From Gorsachius magnificus (taxonomy: Eukaryota; Chordata; Aves; Pelecaniformes; Ardeidae), in assembly GCA_034008185.1 (NCBI GenBank), contig CM067087.1:49307590-49371589 (forward strand): a DNA stretch of 64,000 nt. The letters run 5' to 3'. The position numbers were made by a program, and so were the translations under genes. Below are positions 13,061 through 25,200 of this stretch, one piece after another; position 1 is the first letter of the stretch; the number at the start of each line of letters is the position of its first letter. The notes beneath the pieces were generated by a model. That model was given only the letters and a program-made list of their open reading frames with translations. It ran no database searches and was not told the origin of the DNA.

Positions 13061-13066
13061 AATAAA
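13061..13066 (+). terminator. ATP11B: Alternative distal + strand poly(A) signal
   Basis: AATAAA (CTCAAATAAAATCG) sits immediately before a (GA)n microsatellite. If used, ATP11B transcripts would end about 60 nt from the most distal candidate end of the opposing DCUN1D1 transcript. Confidence 0.25.
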
Positions 13067-13069
13067 ATC

Positions 13070-13091
13070 GAGAGAGAGAGAGAGAGAGAGG
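13070..13091. repeat. (GA)n microsatellite
   Basis: About eleven uninterrupted GA dinucleotides in the intergenic zone between the convergent ATP11B and DCUN1D1 3' ends. Confidence 0.95.
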
Positions 13092-13551
13092 GACTGCTGG
13101 CACCACTTCAGTGAAGGGTGAATGACAAAAGCTTATTAAATGCATTTTTAAAAAATTTTATTTTTCTTAAATAAGGATTTCTCAGTATGGATTCTGTTGT
13201 AGAACAGTTTTGAAGCAATCGTACGTTACTTATCAACAGGGTGATCAATAGAAACGCCCTGCGTGGCGGCTTCTTCCCAGGCTCAGTCCCCTCGACGCCG
13301 CGCAGCTGGGGGAGCTCCGGGCTCTGCGCTGAACGCCTGCAGAAACGGGGGGCGGGGGGGCTGGGGGGGTAAGGGGGAGGCAGGGTGGTGCAGCAGCTCT
13401 TAGTCCCCCCCGCCCCAAGAGCCTTACCCCTCACCTGCACTTTATGCAGAACTATTCCAGACTTGTGTCCCCCCTGTCCTGGAGCCACCGGCACAAATAA
13501 CACACTGCAACGCTGCCTGAGAAGCCTCAGCCATGGCGATTTCACTGGAGC

Positions 13552-13557
13552 TTTATT
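13552..13557 (-). terminator. DCUN1D1: Likely DCUN1D1 poly(A) signal
   Basis: Read on -, GGCAATAAAGCTCC holds a canonical AATAAA. About 45 nt downstream is a GU-rich stretch (TTGCAGTGTGTTATTTGTG), the usual arrangement of a cleavage site. Use of this site gives a 3' UTR of about 2.65 kb. Another AATAAA on - lies at 13157-13162. Confidence 0.55.
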
Positions 13558-15644
13558 GCCTCTGTCTGTCACGAGAGGGACTGTAAGCAGTTACACTTCA
13601 ACTTACAGAGATGGGAATTATTTCTTTTTTTTTTTACTAAATATAATCTCGAGATTAAGTGTTTTATATCAGGGCACTTCTCATTGTGTACATCTTTAAT
13701 GTATAAAAGCAGGTTACAAAGTTATGTTCACCTTTCTTTTTCTTGACATTTGGCAAAATTAAATTGATCCACTGAAGGGGAAATCATCAAATGGAAGAGA
13801 TAAGCACTTACACGTTAAAGCGACCCAAGTAAGCAACTGCTTGCATTCTTTAAAAAAAAAAAAAAAAGAAAACCCACACAAATACATAAAGGTAAAACCC
13901 CCATGGCCCCATCTGAGCCGGGTGCGATACAAAACACTCCCCGCTGCCAGGCGTTTTGCCCTCAGAACACCCCCCCCGGCAGAGCGATGTCGCTTTCAAC
14001 TTCAGTCACTCGTTTTGAAAAACACTGAAGATGCCATCACAGCACAAATAACCCTTTTCTGCACCATAATTAGTCAAAGTTTTATGCATTTGTTTATAAT
14101 TACACAGTAATTATAAGCATGTAGTACCACACTGATGACAACACTATTTTGTTGAAAGGATCTTGCATCCAAAAGGAATATTCGTTAAAACCCTGGGGCA
14201 CCACGCCACCACCCAAGCTCAGACCTTCCCGAGGGACAGGTCTGTGTTGGGAGGAGAAGCCAGGCCCTCCTCCCCTCCCGACACATGGACGTGAACTTGT
14301 CCATCTGAAGCGGCACCAAAGCCCTCGAGACAGAAAACAGCACGCACAGATAGCCTGTAGAGCTTTTTTCCACACGCACCCCCATAAATACTTACACAGA
14401 ACTGAGCAAGCCACGCGTCTTTTGCCCAGTCCCGGTAGCTGGCACTGGGTTTGGGGAGCTGCACCCCTGAAGCAAACGCACCGCTGGGTTTTCGTACCGC
14501 GCACGCGCTGGCAGGGGAGCTCGCCTCACCGTCAGCTTCGGGGAACACACGCAAGTTTTCTGAGCACTTTAATAGTCAATTTTTTCCTAAAATACTTCTA
14601 GCATCTGCATAAAAGTGTTCTGCTGCTTAGCGCAAGCACCCATCGCTCCTTTCAAAATAAGTCGGCCTTACCACGGGGCTGTTCAGAGCTCGGGCTCCAC
14701 CCTCCCCTGCCTGGTAACTACACTCGTCTGTTCCCGGAGCTTGGTGGTTCCCAGCTTGTTCTACAGAGCAGTGTTTATCAAATCTCTTCATAAGGAACTT
14801 AAAGTGAGGAGTAAAAGACCACGTTTAGGACAAAAGCAGCTCAAGAGCTCTTGTAATATTAAAAATAAAGAAGAATTGCATCTGATAAAACCTGCTTTGA
14901 ACAGAACAACTGATTCAGTTAAATGCAGTAAGACAATAAACTGTAGTGATGGATCAACAAAATAATTTAAGCCAACAAAGCCAGTGTAGTATCTCATATC
15001 TGATCTGTGCTGGTCTGGGAAAGCTTTACTCTCAATTTCTGTATTTGGCAACCACAGCGATGTGTCAATTTAAGGAAAACTCAACAAAAGAATTAAAAAA
15101 TTGGGTGTCATCCACAATGGCAGTACCTATGTGCTACAAAGGCTTAACTCACTTCTCAGGATAATGGTTTTAAAACCTAGGTTCACACCAAACTCACCGG
15201 CTTCTTGTGCAACAGGGCCATTTGCTTCATCACACCTCAAGCATAAAAATTCCCTGTCTCGGTTTAAAATACTGCACTGTGTAGCAAGCGTAAGACACAA
15301 ATTCAGTGTATTCAAGTTTTAGGTTTCCACACAAATGAAGCCTTTCTTTGACAGACAGATAAGCATTTCGAAACAGTGATGGAATCGGGTTCCTCAGATA
15401 ATAACCTCGAGCATCCCGGGCTCTGTCGTGACGCACACCGCGTGTCTCAGCGACGCGCGCTGAAGGCTGACCGCAGCGTTAAACACGCGTGCTTCAGTTG
15501 TGTCGCGCTCCAACTGCTCGCGCAGCCAGCTCAGACGGGCACCTGGACACCCCAGTACCAACAGCCTTGGGTTTTGTTGGTTATGTCTGTGATTGCTTCT
15601 GCCAGATACTCAAGCTCACCTGGACGATACCTGTACTTTTCCAG

Positions 15645-15677
<33 letters not shown>
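15645..15677. repeat. Poly(A) tract, 33 nt (poly(U) in DCUN1D1 mRNA)
   Basis: Thirty-three uninterrupted A on the + strand, inside the DCUN1D1 3' UTR. Confidence 0.97.
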
Positions 15678-15679
<2 letters not shown>

Positions 15680-15935
15680 AAAACCAAGTCGTATCCCAGT
15701 ACACTTAAATATATCACTCTTACAGGAAGTGCTATCGACGCAGTCTTTGCAACTAGCCCCAAGTGTATATTTAAGGATTCTTTTAAAAATTGTTTTGATG
15801 TTGATCTGTATAATTCAGATGTCATACAACAGTTGTCTGATGATGACCAGCGTTGTGCTTTATGTGAAACCAGAAACCTCAAAATAATCATAAAGCTCCT
15901 AGGACTTGTGGGAGATGAAACTAGGGTGGTCCACC

Positions 15936-15956
15936 AAAAAAAAAAAAAAAAAAAAA
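15936..15956. repeat. Poly(A) tract, 21 nt (poly(U) in DCUN1D1 mRNA)
   Basis: Twenty-one uninterrupted A on the + strand, about 250 nt upstream of the stop codon end in genomic order and so in the proximal DCUN1D1 3' UTR. Confidence 0.97.
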
Positions 15957-16208
15957 TTCCATGATGAAATCCACAATGTTGGAATTTTAATGGGCAAGAG
16001 TGGTCCAGACTAGAAGAAAAGCCCAAACCACCAGTAGAAGAATGAAGTATGATATGGTCCAAGATGTATCCTTAAAGGTTTGTCTCAACCCTCAGCCATA
16101 TTGTGAGGATTGATCTTCAGTTCAGTCCAGCCAGCAGAAATTGACTGTGCAATTTTCCATTGCAGGTATTTGTACAGACTATGTACACTCTAGAGGGGTC
16201 CTTTAGTG

Positions 16209-16288
16209 CTACACTGTCGTACTTTTTGTCCCAGCAATTTGAGGGCGTGCAAATTCCACAAAGTCGTCAATAAGAACTGGCCATGCCC
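16209..16288 (-). CDS. DCUN1D1: DCUN1D1 coding exon 7 (last)
   Basis: Acceptor CCTTTAG precedes GGGCATGGCC. The segment encodes residues 234-259: [19 protein letters not shown], then TKSTTV and TAG at 16211-16209. It carries the cullin-contacting Ala235 and Asp241. Confidence 0.97.
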
Positions 16289-19200
16289 CTAAAGGAAAAA
16301 ACAAAAAGAGACCAGAACATGAGAACTCGGTTCAACAAGGCATTCTTTTTAAAGCTTCAGATCTAAACAAGTTATTTACTTTCCAGCCTTAACCAGGCAG
16401 AGCTTCAAGCAAAAAACTGAATTTGATTTTCTTGCTTGATATCTAAGCGCTGGTTAAAAGATTTCTACTTCCTTTAAGCCCAGTTAATGCACATCCCTTT
16501 CAAGGGCTGTATTTACTTCCTGCCCAAAAACAGAAGAAGAAAAAAAAAAGCTGACAAAAATTCTAGCTTAAAACCGTCCTGGTTTTGGCACCAGAACTTG
16601 ATCTCCAGGATGGCAATAGCTGCTTAAAAACGCTGAACACTGGATGAAGCAGCCTATGCCGTAAGCAGCGTCACATCGTAACGTACTAGAGCACTCACGG
16701 CTCCCGGTTTGACCTCGCATGATGCTCATCAGTTAGACTCAGCGTACTTGGCCATACCTGAAAAAACACCGGGAAAATGCCCTGATATACTGCACTGCTG
16801 GCTAAGGCCCTAGAAGGTTGGTACTACACTGTGTATACTCTTCTGCATTCCTTATCAAGAGGCAGTTAAAATGCATATCAATATTTTACATATTATCGGC
16901 AGCCATATCCAAAGAGGTCCCCAGTCACGTGAAGGTTAAAACTAATTGTGGACTGGGTTCCGCCCCCCCCTTAAAATATTTTTATTCCAAATCGTTAAAA
17001 CATGTTTTCTGCCTTTAATCTTTCTAAACTACGTTGATTTATGGTGGGCAGCAGCGCATTTGCTCAATGATAAGGGAATGAGAACTGTCCATAATTGTTT
17101 AACAAAGCTGTAGAAGTTTGCTCCCCTCTGCTCTGAAGTGTCAGAAGTTTACAGTTTCCTCCACTCACTGAACTGATCTGCCGCCAACAACTGAAGGTAA
17201 TTAGCTGTTCTTGGCTACAGATGGACTGGAAGAGGAAAGATCAATACAAAAGTTTACAAGAAACACATCTGGTAGGAAATAACTTATGGTTAGTAATCCC
17301 TGTACGCTGCCAGCATCACTGTAGCATTATTACATGTCTGATCTTCACATGAACTGAAACAACCAGACTTAAAAAATAGTCTCAGCTGAGAAATGCAATA
17401 ACCAGAGGACCCTGCAGAGGAACGTGCAGGCCACGAAGCAGTTACTCAGTTGAAGGCGCCAAGGATTACGCTGACAGAGCATCTGTGGGGTTTTAAATGG
17501 ACAAATTATCGGGGCTTGTCTTAATAATCAAGAATCAGTATCTGAGCTCATACAGGGTTTAAGAAAGTTTCAGCATTTCTTTTTTAAACAGATGATAACA
17601 GCATGCACTAAAGCAGCTCTAGCAGGACCTTGGATCACCGGTGACACTCCAGTTATGCTGTTACCAGACAGCTGTGCCAAAGCAGACACACAGTGGTAAG
17701 TGCAGCACAAAACACAGAAGTTAATGACAGAAAATGGAAGTGTTTACCTTCCTCATCATAGTTAGACATATCGTCTGCTATCATTGTACTAAAGTCTAGA
17801 AGAAGATTCCAGGTATCCTTAGGAATTGATCTTTTATGATGTTCCTGTTTGGAGGGGTGGAAAATTTATATTTTAAAAAAACATAAATCAAAACCCCTTA
17901 TGCACATTTATTTTTACTGTCTTAGACACGTCCCCATCCCCCAAACAGATTACTCTCGTACACAACAAAGCGCAGCATCTGGATCAAAATAGTCTCTTTC
18001 ATCTACTCAATAATTTAAACTTATTTATCTTCCCAGTTTTGAAATTACTGCAGTAAAGATTTAAACTTACCAACAAAAATTTGTTCCACAAGTCTAGAAA
18101 TTTAAATCTTCCATTAAGTACTAAATTCCAGTAGGCGATGGCCATTTCTAAATCTGTAATATTAAAATATATTACTCTCAGAGATACACATTTCAAATAC
18201 ATCATCTCCGCAGGTATCTAACACCAAGATGAACCATATATTCATAAATGCAAATATAATCATGGGTCCGTTACAAAAAGGCAACCATAAAGTGTAACAC
18301 AAATTTTGATACTATCACTTGACTGTAGAAGAACTGAGAATTGCCCGTATAATACCCAACATATCCAAAACATGCAAGGATATTTCATGTGCCTTTTGCT
18401 ATCTAACAATATTTTAGCTAAAATTCAGGGAATATTTTTGTCTTAGAAATACTATTGACTAGAAAAGAAAATCTGTAGTATTTTGAGGTAAGATCTGCTT
18501 TCATTTTTTTAATATACAAAATACAATTTACTTTTTATTTCATTTTTAGAGCAACCTTGTTACATGTGCTGGTGTTGTAACACAGCTTTTGTCAGTGTTC
18601 ATTTCTGCAGTCAGATTCCCTTTTGAAAACATCTTTTAGGTACTGTGCAAGCAGATGATTCATAGTCGGTTTGTTTGGGTTTGGTCCTTTTTTGGTTGGG
18701 CTGGGGTTTTTTTGGGGATAGGGTTGGTGGGTTGGGGTTCCCCTCAAAGACTCCTGTTAAGTTCCTGCTTGTTTTGAATCTGCTTCTCGGGACGCCTGAG
18801 AAACCTGAGCCGACAGAGCTCAGGAACAACCTCCTGCGGGTCAGGCAGCGGCGTGCTGCCGTCAGCGGTGGTGCTGCTGGAGCGTAGCAGAGAGAGACTG
18901 GTTAGGCTGGCACATGAGGACACAACCCCAGACCGCACCAGAGGCTGAAGGGACGTGCGCCTGCCGTTTATTAGTGGCATACGGTAACGCGTTAGCTGGT
19001 AAGAGACAGCGCCGCAGCTGAGCTCCAAATCTCTGCCTAGCACCATCGCCCTCACCAGGTTAACGAGGAGCTCTGTGCTGCACAGCACGTTGCTACTGAC
19101 CGTCGTCTGACCGAATTCAGCATCCACCTCCGAGTACACGCAGCAACCTCAAAGGGCTACCCAGTTAAGTGTCCTCTTTTTTAACAAAAGCTCTGCAATA

Positions 19201-22200
19201 TTTTGCAGTCTAGCAAATCTCCGCCTCCATAAACACTCCTCTTGTGGGAGCAGAGAGAAGCATGTGATCAACTGCGCCTCAGGGAAAAAGAAAAAGGGAA
19301 AACCTGACACAACCCAAGAAAACCACTCCCTTGCCCCAGATGCCCAAACTATTTAAAAAACCAGGGAGGTGGATCTTGAGAGCTGAAATCAACAGCAAAC
19401 AAAACAAAGTATGAACTTCTGCATTGCTGGAGGGAAAATAGATGGTGATGGGGGGACTTACGAATTGTTTAGTATCTTTGATATTAAAAGTTCTTCTCAA
19501 TCAGCACATTCACATTATAATGCGTCCTGACCGAAGTAAAGAACAAAATTTGTGGAGGGCTTTCCACAGCTGCAAAGGGATGTGCATCCAGACAAAAGCA
19601 AGTTTGAGTTCCAAGGAGCAGAGACTAACGAAACAGCAGTCAGTACCCCTCAGTAAATAAGTGGTATGTGAAAGGGACAGCTTACTAACGAGTGCAAAGG
19701 CTAGGTGCTGCTCTCTGACAGAAGGTTCAGGTACAAACCCACGCACTTCAGCTTTCAGCTAAAACTGTCTGCCTAAAAGTGAACAGATACAAGCTTCAGG
19801 TGAAGCTGATCAGTTCCTCCAGGAAACAGATTAGAAAACTAGGTTTTACTTCCTTGGGATGCATTCATAGCAGGCATACCAAAAAGTGCAAGGTCACCGA
19901 ATCGCTGCACATTTACAGTGGTTTATAAACAAACACTGTACACAAACTGTGCCTTTCAGCGTGCTTACACAATCTTGAGATTATTCTTGTGGGTAAGCAA
20001 AGGCCTTTAAAAAACAGATCTCAGGATGCTGCAACCTCAAACTCATTATGCGAGTCCAGACACGTAAAGCACGAAGCTGTGATGCCTTAGGACAAAGTGC
20101 ATGTTTTAAAAGAAATTTTATGACATCACAAAATCCAAAGTAAAGACAGAATTTTAGGTTTTCATAAGGAAGTGAAAGAATGCTGAGGGCAGTCCTCATG
20201 GATCAAATATGAAAGTCTCAAGATACATGCGCCGGTTTGAGTTTTATCCAGAGGTGCAAGAGAAGCAGAGAATGTCCAAGATGAACACCAGCTAAAAGGT
20301 GTTCTCAAACGATAAGCAAGTATCACAGGAACTTTTAAGACATCCGCAGTACTTACACGGTAGTAAGGAATTGTGCAGAGGAAATACGTTTCCAGAATGG
20401 TGCCTGAACTACTACACAACATTTGGAAGATTAGAGACCAATATACATTAAAATCAATTTACAAGTTCTATATCACTTCCAGACTCAGACTTTAAAAAAA
20501 AAAAAAGCTTACACTATGTGTATGCTACATGAATCTGAGAAAACTATGCTTGTCTTTGTCACTGCTAGAGCTTAACCTGCATAAAGAAACTTTAAGATGA
20601 ACGAGAAATAAAGCAAGGGACTTAGTTTTCCTAGTAAATCATTTTTACTGAAGCCTGCTCCACCTGGGATACTCAAAAGATTTATTTCCATATAGAACTA
20701 GGGGGAAAAAAAATTCAGAAAAAGAATGCAAGTCTCCCTTATACCTCAGAAATATGGAGAATAAGACACAAGTGCTACATCAAACAGTTCTGTTATTCTG
20801 AAGCTTTGAGAAAATATAATTAAAAATGATAATGTAATTATGATATCATTGCGATATGTCCTTTCACTTTTAGCACCTTACAGGGATTCTGCAAAATGTG
20901 TGAAGCTGTTTAAAGATTAAAAACAAGGTACAAATGTTGCAACGGTAACCGTAAAAAACCCCAGGCAACAAACCCAATCGTTGGCACTGCAGAACTGACT
21001 CCACACTGACACTCTCCATACCCTAACTTCTATCCTCTCTCAGTTCAATCACTGTCCACGTTTTCCTCGTTGTAGCAGCCTAAAAAAATGAGTATGACTT
21101 TCTGCAAGAAATAAGAATCAGCCCTTTCATTTATTTTCAGGATTCACATCTGACTACATGCATGCGCGAGTATTTTTAAACAGTTTAGCAGTGCTCTTTT
21201 AGCTTCTTCAAAGACAATGAAACTCACAATCCAACTGAAAACAAAAGACGGGATACAGGAAGATGTTAAAGAATGACAGAGCCCAAACCAAGATGTGGAG
21301 CTTTTGCTTATTTACTTATTTTTCAATATTCATTTAAAGCCAAAATTTGGTCCACATATAAAAGACAGCACCACCAAAGCAGAGTGCTCATCTCTTCACA
21401 GCACGTGAATGCAAAGCTGGTCCGTGGAGGTCAGTTTAAGGCATTTTCATTACTGAGAAGAATAAATTCACAAGCTGCCACGGAAGAGCCTACTGGCTTT
21501 TCAGTATTTTATTTCTTCTCAAAAGCAGAACAGTTAACCTAAGTAGTTAACAGTTGCACAGCCATGAAATACTGGTTATGGTTAATATCTCAACTACACC
21601 TCACACAAATGAATGCGCTTTCCAGTTGGTTAACATTACTGCTTTAAAGACATTTTTGTTCCCTCATTTTTGCTGTTTTGAATAGACAGATCTACAGTTT
21701 GTTCACTTAGTTCCATCCGAACTGTGGTGTTTTGTCATGTTTCTGGTGTTGGTTTTTGTTTGCCAAAAAAATTACTTTTAATAATGATTCTTCCACTTCA
21801 CCTGTTACACTAATCAAAAGCATAATCAGCAGAAGAGCTCTAAAATAATGAAAAAAAAGCATTCAGTGAGCTGAGGGGAAAAAAAAAGAAGAGGCTGTAG
21901 GTAGGCACCTATTACCAACAGCACAACAACAGCAGGCATCAAGCCCAAGATACACAAATCTATTTGTACGATTCCAATTCCATGTTGCCAAGACATCTGC
22001 AAGCACTTTTGGCGTTAAAGAGACTGTACAAGTGTATTTACATGGAAACCAGTTTTACAGCTTAAATTGATCCTAAAAGCGAAAATTCAATTGATCTGTT
22101 CAGTGCTGCCAGTTCTCCAAGTCGTGTAATTATGCCTTTAACATAAGGCCATAATCCATTGTGCTTACTGAAAACCGCACACACTTGTAGTGAAAGAATA

Positions 22201-25200
22201 AACCCTCTCATGTAAAATTTTGTAGTCTATACTAACGATGCAGGTATTTCTATCAATGTGAACACTTTAAATCAGTATCTATCTTTCACAACAGAGATGT
22301 TTTTTATCCCAAGGGTGGCTATGTTTCAGACTCACTGGATCACGGTAATATTTTCACTTACTGTTTTAATCAGTCATTTCCCATATTTAAGAGCAAATGT
22401 TTGTGATTAAGAATACATACCTAAACCTTTCTGTCCCGGATTCTTTGCAAAGTTGAAAGTAAACTGATAAAAATCCTTAAATCTTCCTGGCTCTTTTAAT
22501 TCTTGCTCCATTTTAGGAATCTGGGCCTTCAGTTTTTCTATGCTGTCACATCTGCATTTTAAAAAGCATGTTTATTTTTTTTATTATTAATTCATACCTC
22601 GTATTTTATGGCAAAATGAAATGAAAAATTATAAATTTTTTGTGGAATACAATACAATTATTAAAACAAAATTCAGGAAGCCTTTAATTAGTCTGCACCT
22701 ACATCACCAAAGAAATTAATTTGTATTTCTTCACATTGCCATTTGCACATGCTAGCTTGATACCTCAGATCCTATAACCCATGAGATTTTTACACAAATG
22801 TGATAAAGGCTACTACATTCTCGTAAGGCAGAGAAGACCCAGGTCTGCTAGACTGCAGGCCAACATCCCTGCTTTGCCTACTCAAGTAGCTCTACAGCAA
22901 GCCACCGAAATCCTCACGCAACCAAGGCAAGTAGCATTCAAAGCTGCCTCCCTTTTTGGTTGCTAAGCATCCAGCACAGACAGGGGATGTCCTGTTACAA
23001 AGGCAGAGGAGTTCTGCTAGACTCTGAAAAGGCTCTGAAACCTGAAAGGACAACGCGATTCTGAACTCCCCAAAACAGGGTTGTTTGACCCTACGTTCTG
23101 GACTACGCTGTCAGAGTCTTCATACTTACTGCACACTTACCCTAGGTCGGTCATTCCATCCATGAATTCCAGCTTTGAAAATTCACACTGTGTTGCGGCT
23201 CGGAATTTCCATGCAATGATGAGTACAGTAATGCTGGCTGGGTCAAGAGCTAGATCATCACAAAACTGCTGTATACCATCTATACCAATTTTATTTTCAT
23301 CTTGAGGATCTTTGGGATATAAAAGCAAGTGTCAAGAAAAACAGATTTTTGAAAAAGACGATTTATTTGACACGAGTATTTAAGATAAGCAAACATTTTC
23401 AAGAAGCCATTTTTGGGATCAGCCTTTATAAATGAATATTTTAAAACCAAAATTAAATTAGTATTTTCAATGGCTAAGCTTTAACAATTGAGGAAGTTAC
23501 TACAACAAAGACTCCCATACAATGAAGCTTATGTTATTTTCATTGAGAGAAAAAAGCACCACAAACATTTGTTTTCTGCCCAGTAACACGCGTGATATTC
23601 TGACTCATTCCGTACAGAGCACAGTGCTCCTTTCCCACCAGCACACTTAATTATTGGCATCTTTGGCAACATTGCTGCTCTGCGTACCATTATAATCAAC
23701 TCTGCAGTGTCCATTTGCAAGCTGAACTGACACAAATATCAAATCTGCCCATAAACTACCAAGTCGACATTAGTTTTACGCATTTTCTGGCATCACCAGC
23801 ATGCATGAGATTAGGCACGGTGACCTCCAAGAGGAAAGCTATGTTGCCCCACACTGATTCCAAGTCGGCCAGGCACACTCCTCCGTCCATGAGGGAATCG
23901 GCAACGGCGCTGGAAGCGAGATGCTCGCATTTCAAGTGCACTAACAAAAATCTACTACTGCAAGCCAACAAAGACTTCAGGAAAATGGTATTTGGATTAT
24001 GCACGCATATGAAAACTGACGGAAAATGTAGCACTCGTTTTTAGATTTTTTTAAAGTGCTAAACCACAGAATTTGTTCTACTGTACTGTTTGTGGCAGGA
24101 TATCATCAGCTGAACGGTGGCTATATAACAGATGAAGAGACTTTGTTTTCTTTTCCGCTCTGTTTGTAGCTATCTGATAATAAGCACAAGGTGAACAAAA
24201 ATTAAGGTAGAATCCATCCTTGGTATGCAACTGTTCACTTTGTCAGGACGAGTCCTGAGTGATGCTTTCCCCAGAAGAATCACCTCAAATCCACGTTAAC
24301 CATTACACTTACTCACTGTACACACAATTCCAGTTCTGGTCCCATATCTTGTATAAATGCACATATATTCAGAGCACATAATGCAACCACATGTAGTCCT
24401 TGTGAAGCAGAAGCCTACGCGTGTTCCCCTTCTAACTTGTATCATTAGTAAAAGAAAAACAGAGCTGAAAGAGTCAGTTAAGATTTCCAAGCACAAGAGC
24501 GCAGCCGCAATGGCACACTGTAATTAAGAATATGTGCATACAACTAGGAAATAAGCCTTAAAACTCAGGGTACTCACCTTTGTATCTGTTATACAGTTGT
24601 TCTAACTTCTTTCTGTCCAATGATCCTTTAACACTCTCTCGTATATAAAGTTCAGGGTTTTGGAAAAAGTTGTCTGTTGCAACATCTAACTTCCAGTCAT
24701 TCTGAGACAGACAACTCACCGCTGTCTTTTCACTAGACTGTGTGAAGACCATAAACTGACGCACTTTATCCTTCTGTGATGATTTCAACTTGTTCTAGTG
24801 AAAGCAGACAATATTGTAACTAGAAGCGTTTTACTGGACAAAAAAAAAGTCAATCATCAATACCATCAATATTTTTAAATCAGTACCTTTTATAATTTTC
24901 CCAAGCAATTGGACTTTCTCTAGCTGCTGGGGCAGTTAGACACTGAAACCAACACTTACTTTCTCTTTTTTTTTTTTTTTTACTTTAAACTCACCTTCAT
25001 TCTAGGTACATTGTAACAAAACTAAGTCAAATCATCACAAAAATCCTGCCAACAAAGCAATCACAGAAATAAAAAATGGGTATTCTTACTGCATATTTGG
25101 AGAGAGCGTTGAAGGGCATAGCAAACTCATGTACAGCTGTAAGATGGGGCACCTTCCTACTTCAACCAGGTTTTGTTTTTTAAAAAGAAAAAAAAATCTC

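Larger units (their letters stand above)
13535..16208 (-). other. DCUN1D1: DCUN1D1 3' UTR
   Basis: This region follows the TAG stop on - and runs to the likely poly(A) signal at 13552-13557. It is AT-rich and carries two homopolymer tracts that are poly(U) in the transcript (15645-15677 and 15936-15956). Long open frames on either strand here give low-complexity or unrecognised peptides. The 3' limit is inferred. Confidence 0.6.

Noticed and set aside
15376..16062. Frames with long Lys or Phe runs
   Set aside because: They are translations of the poly(A) and poly(T) tracts in the DCUN1D1 3' UTR.
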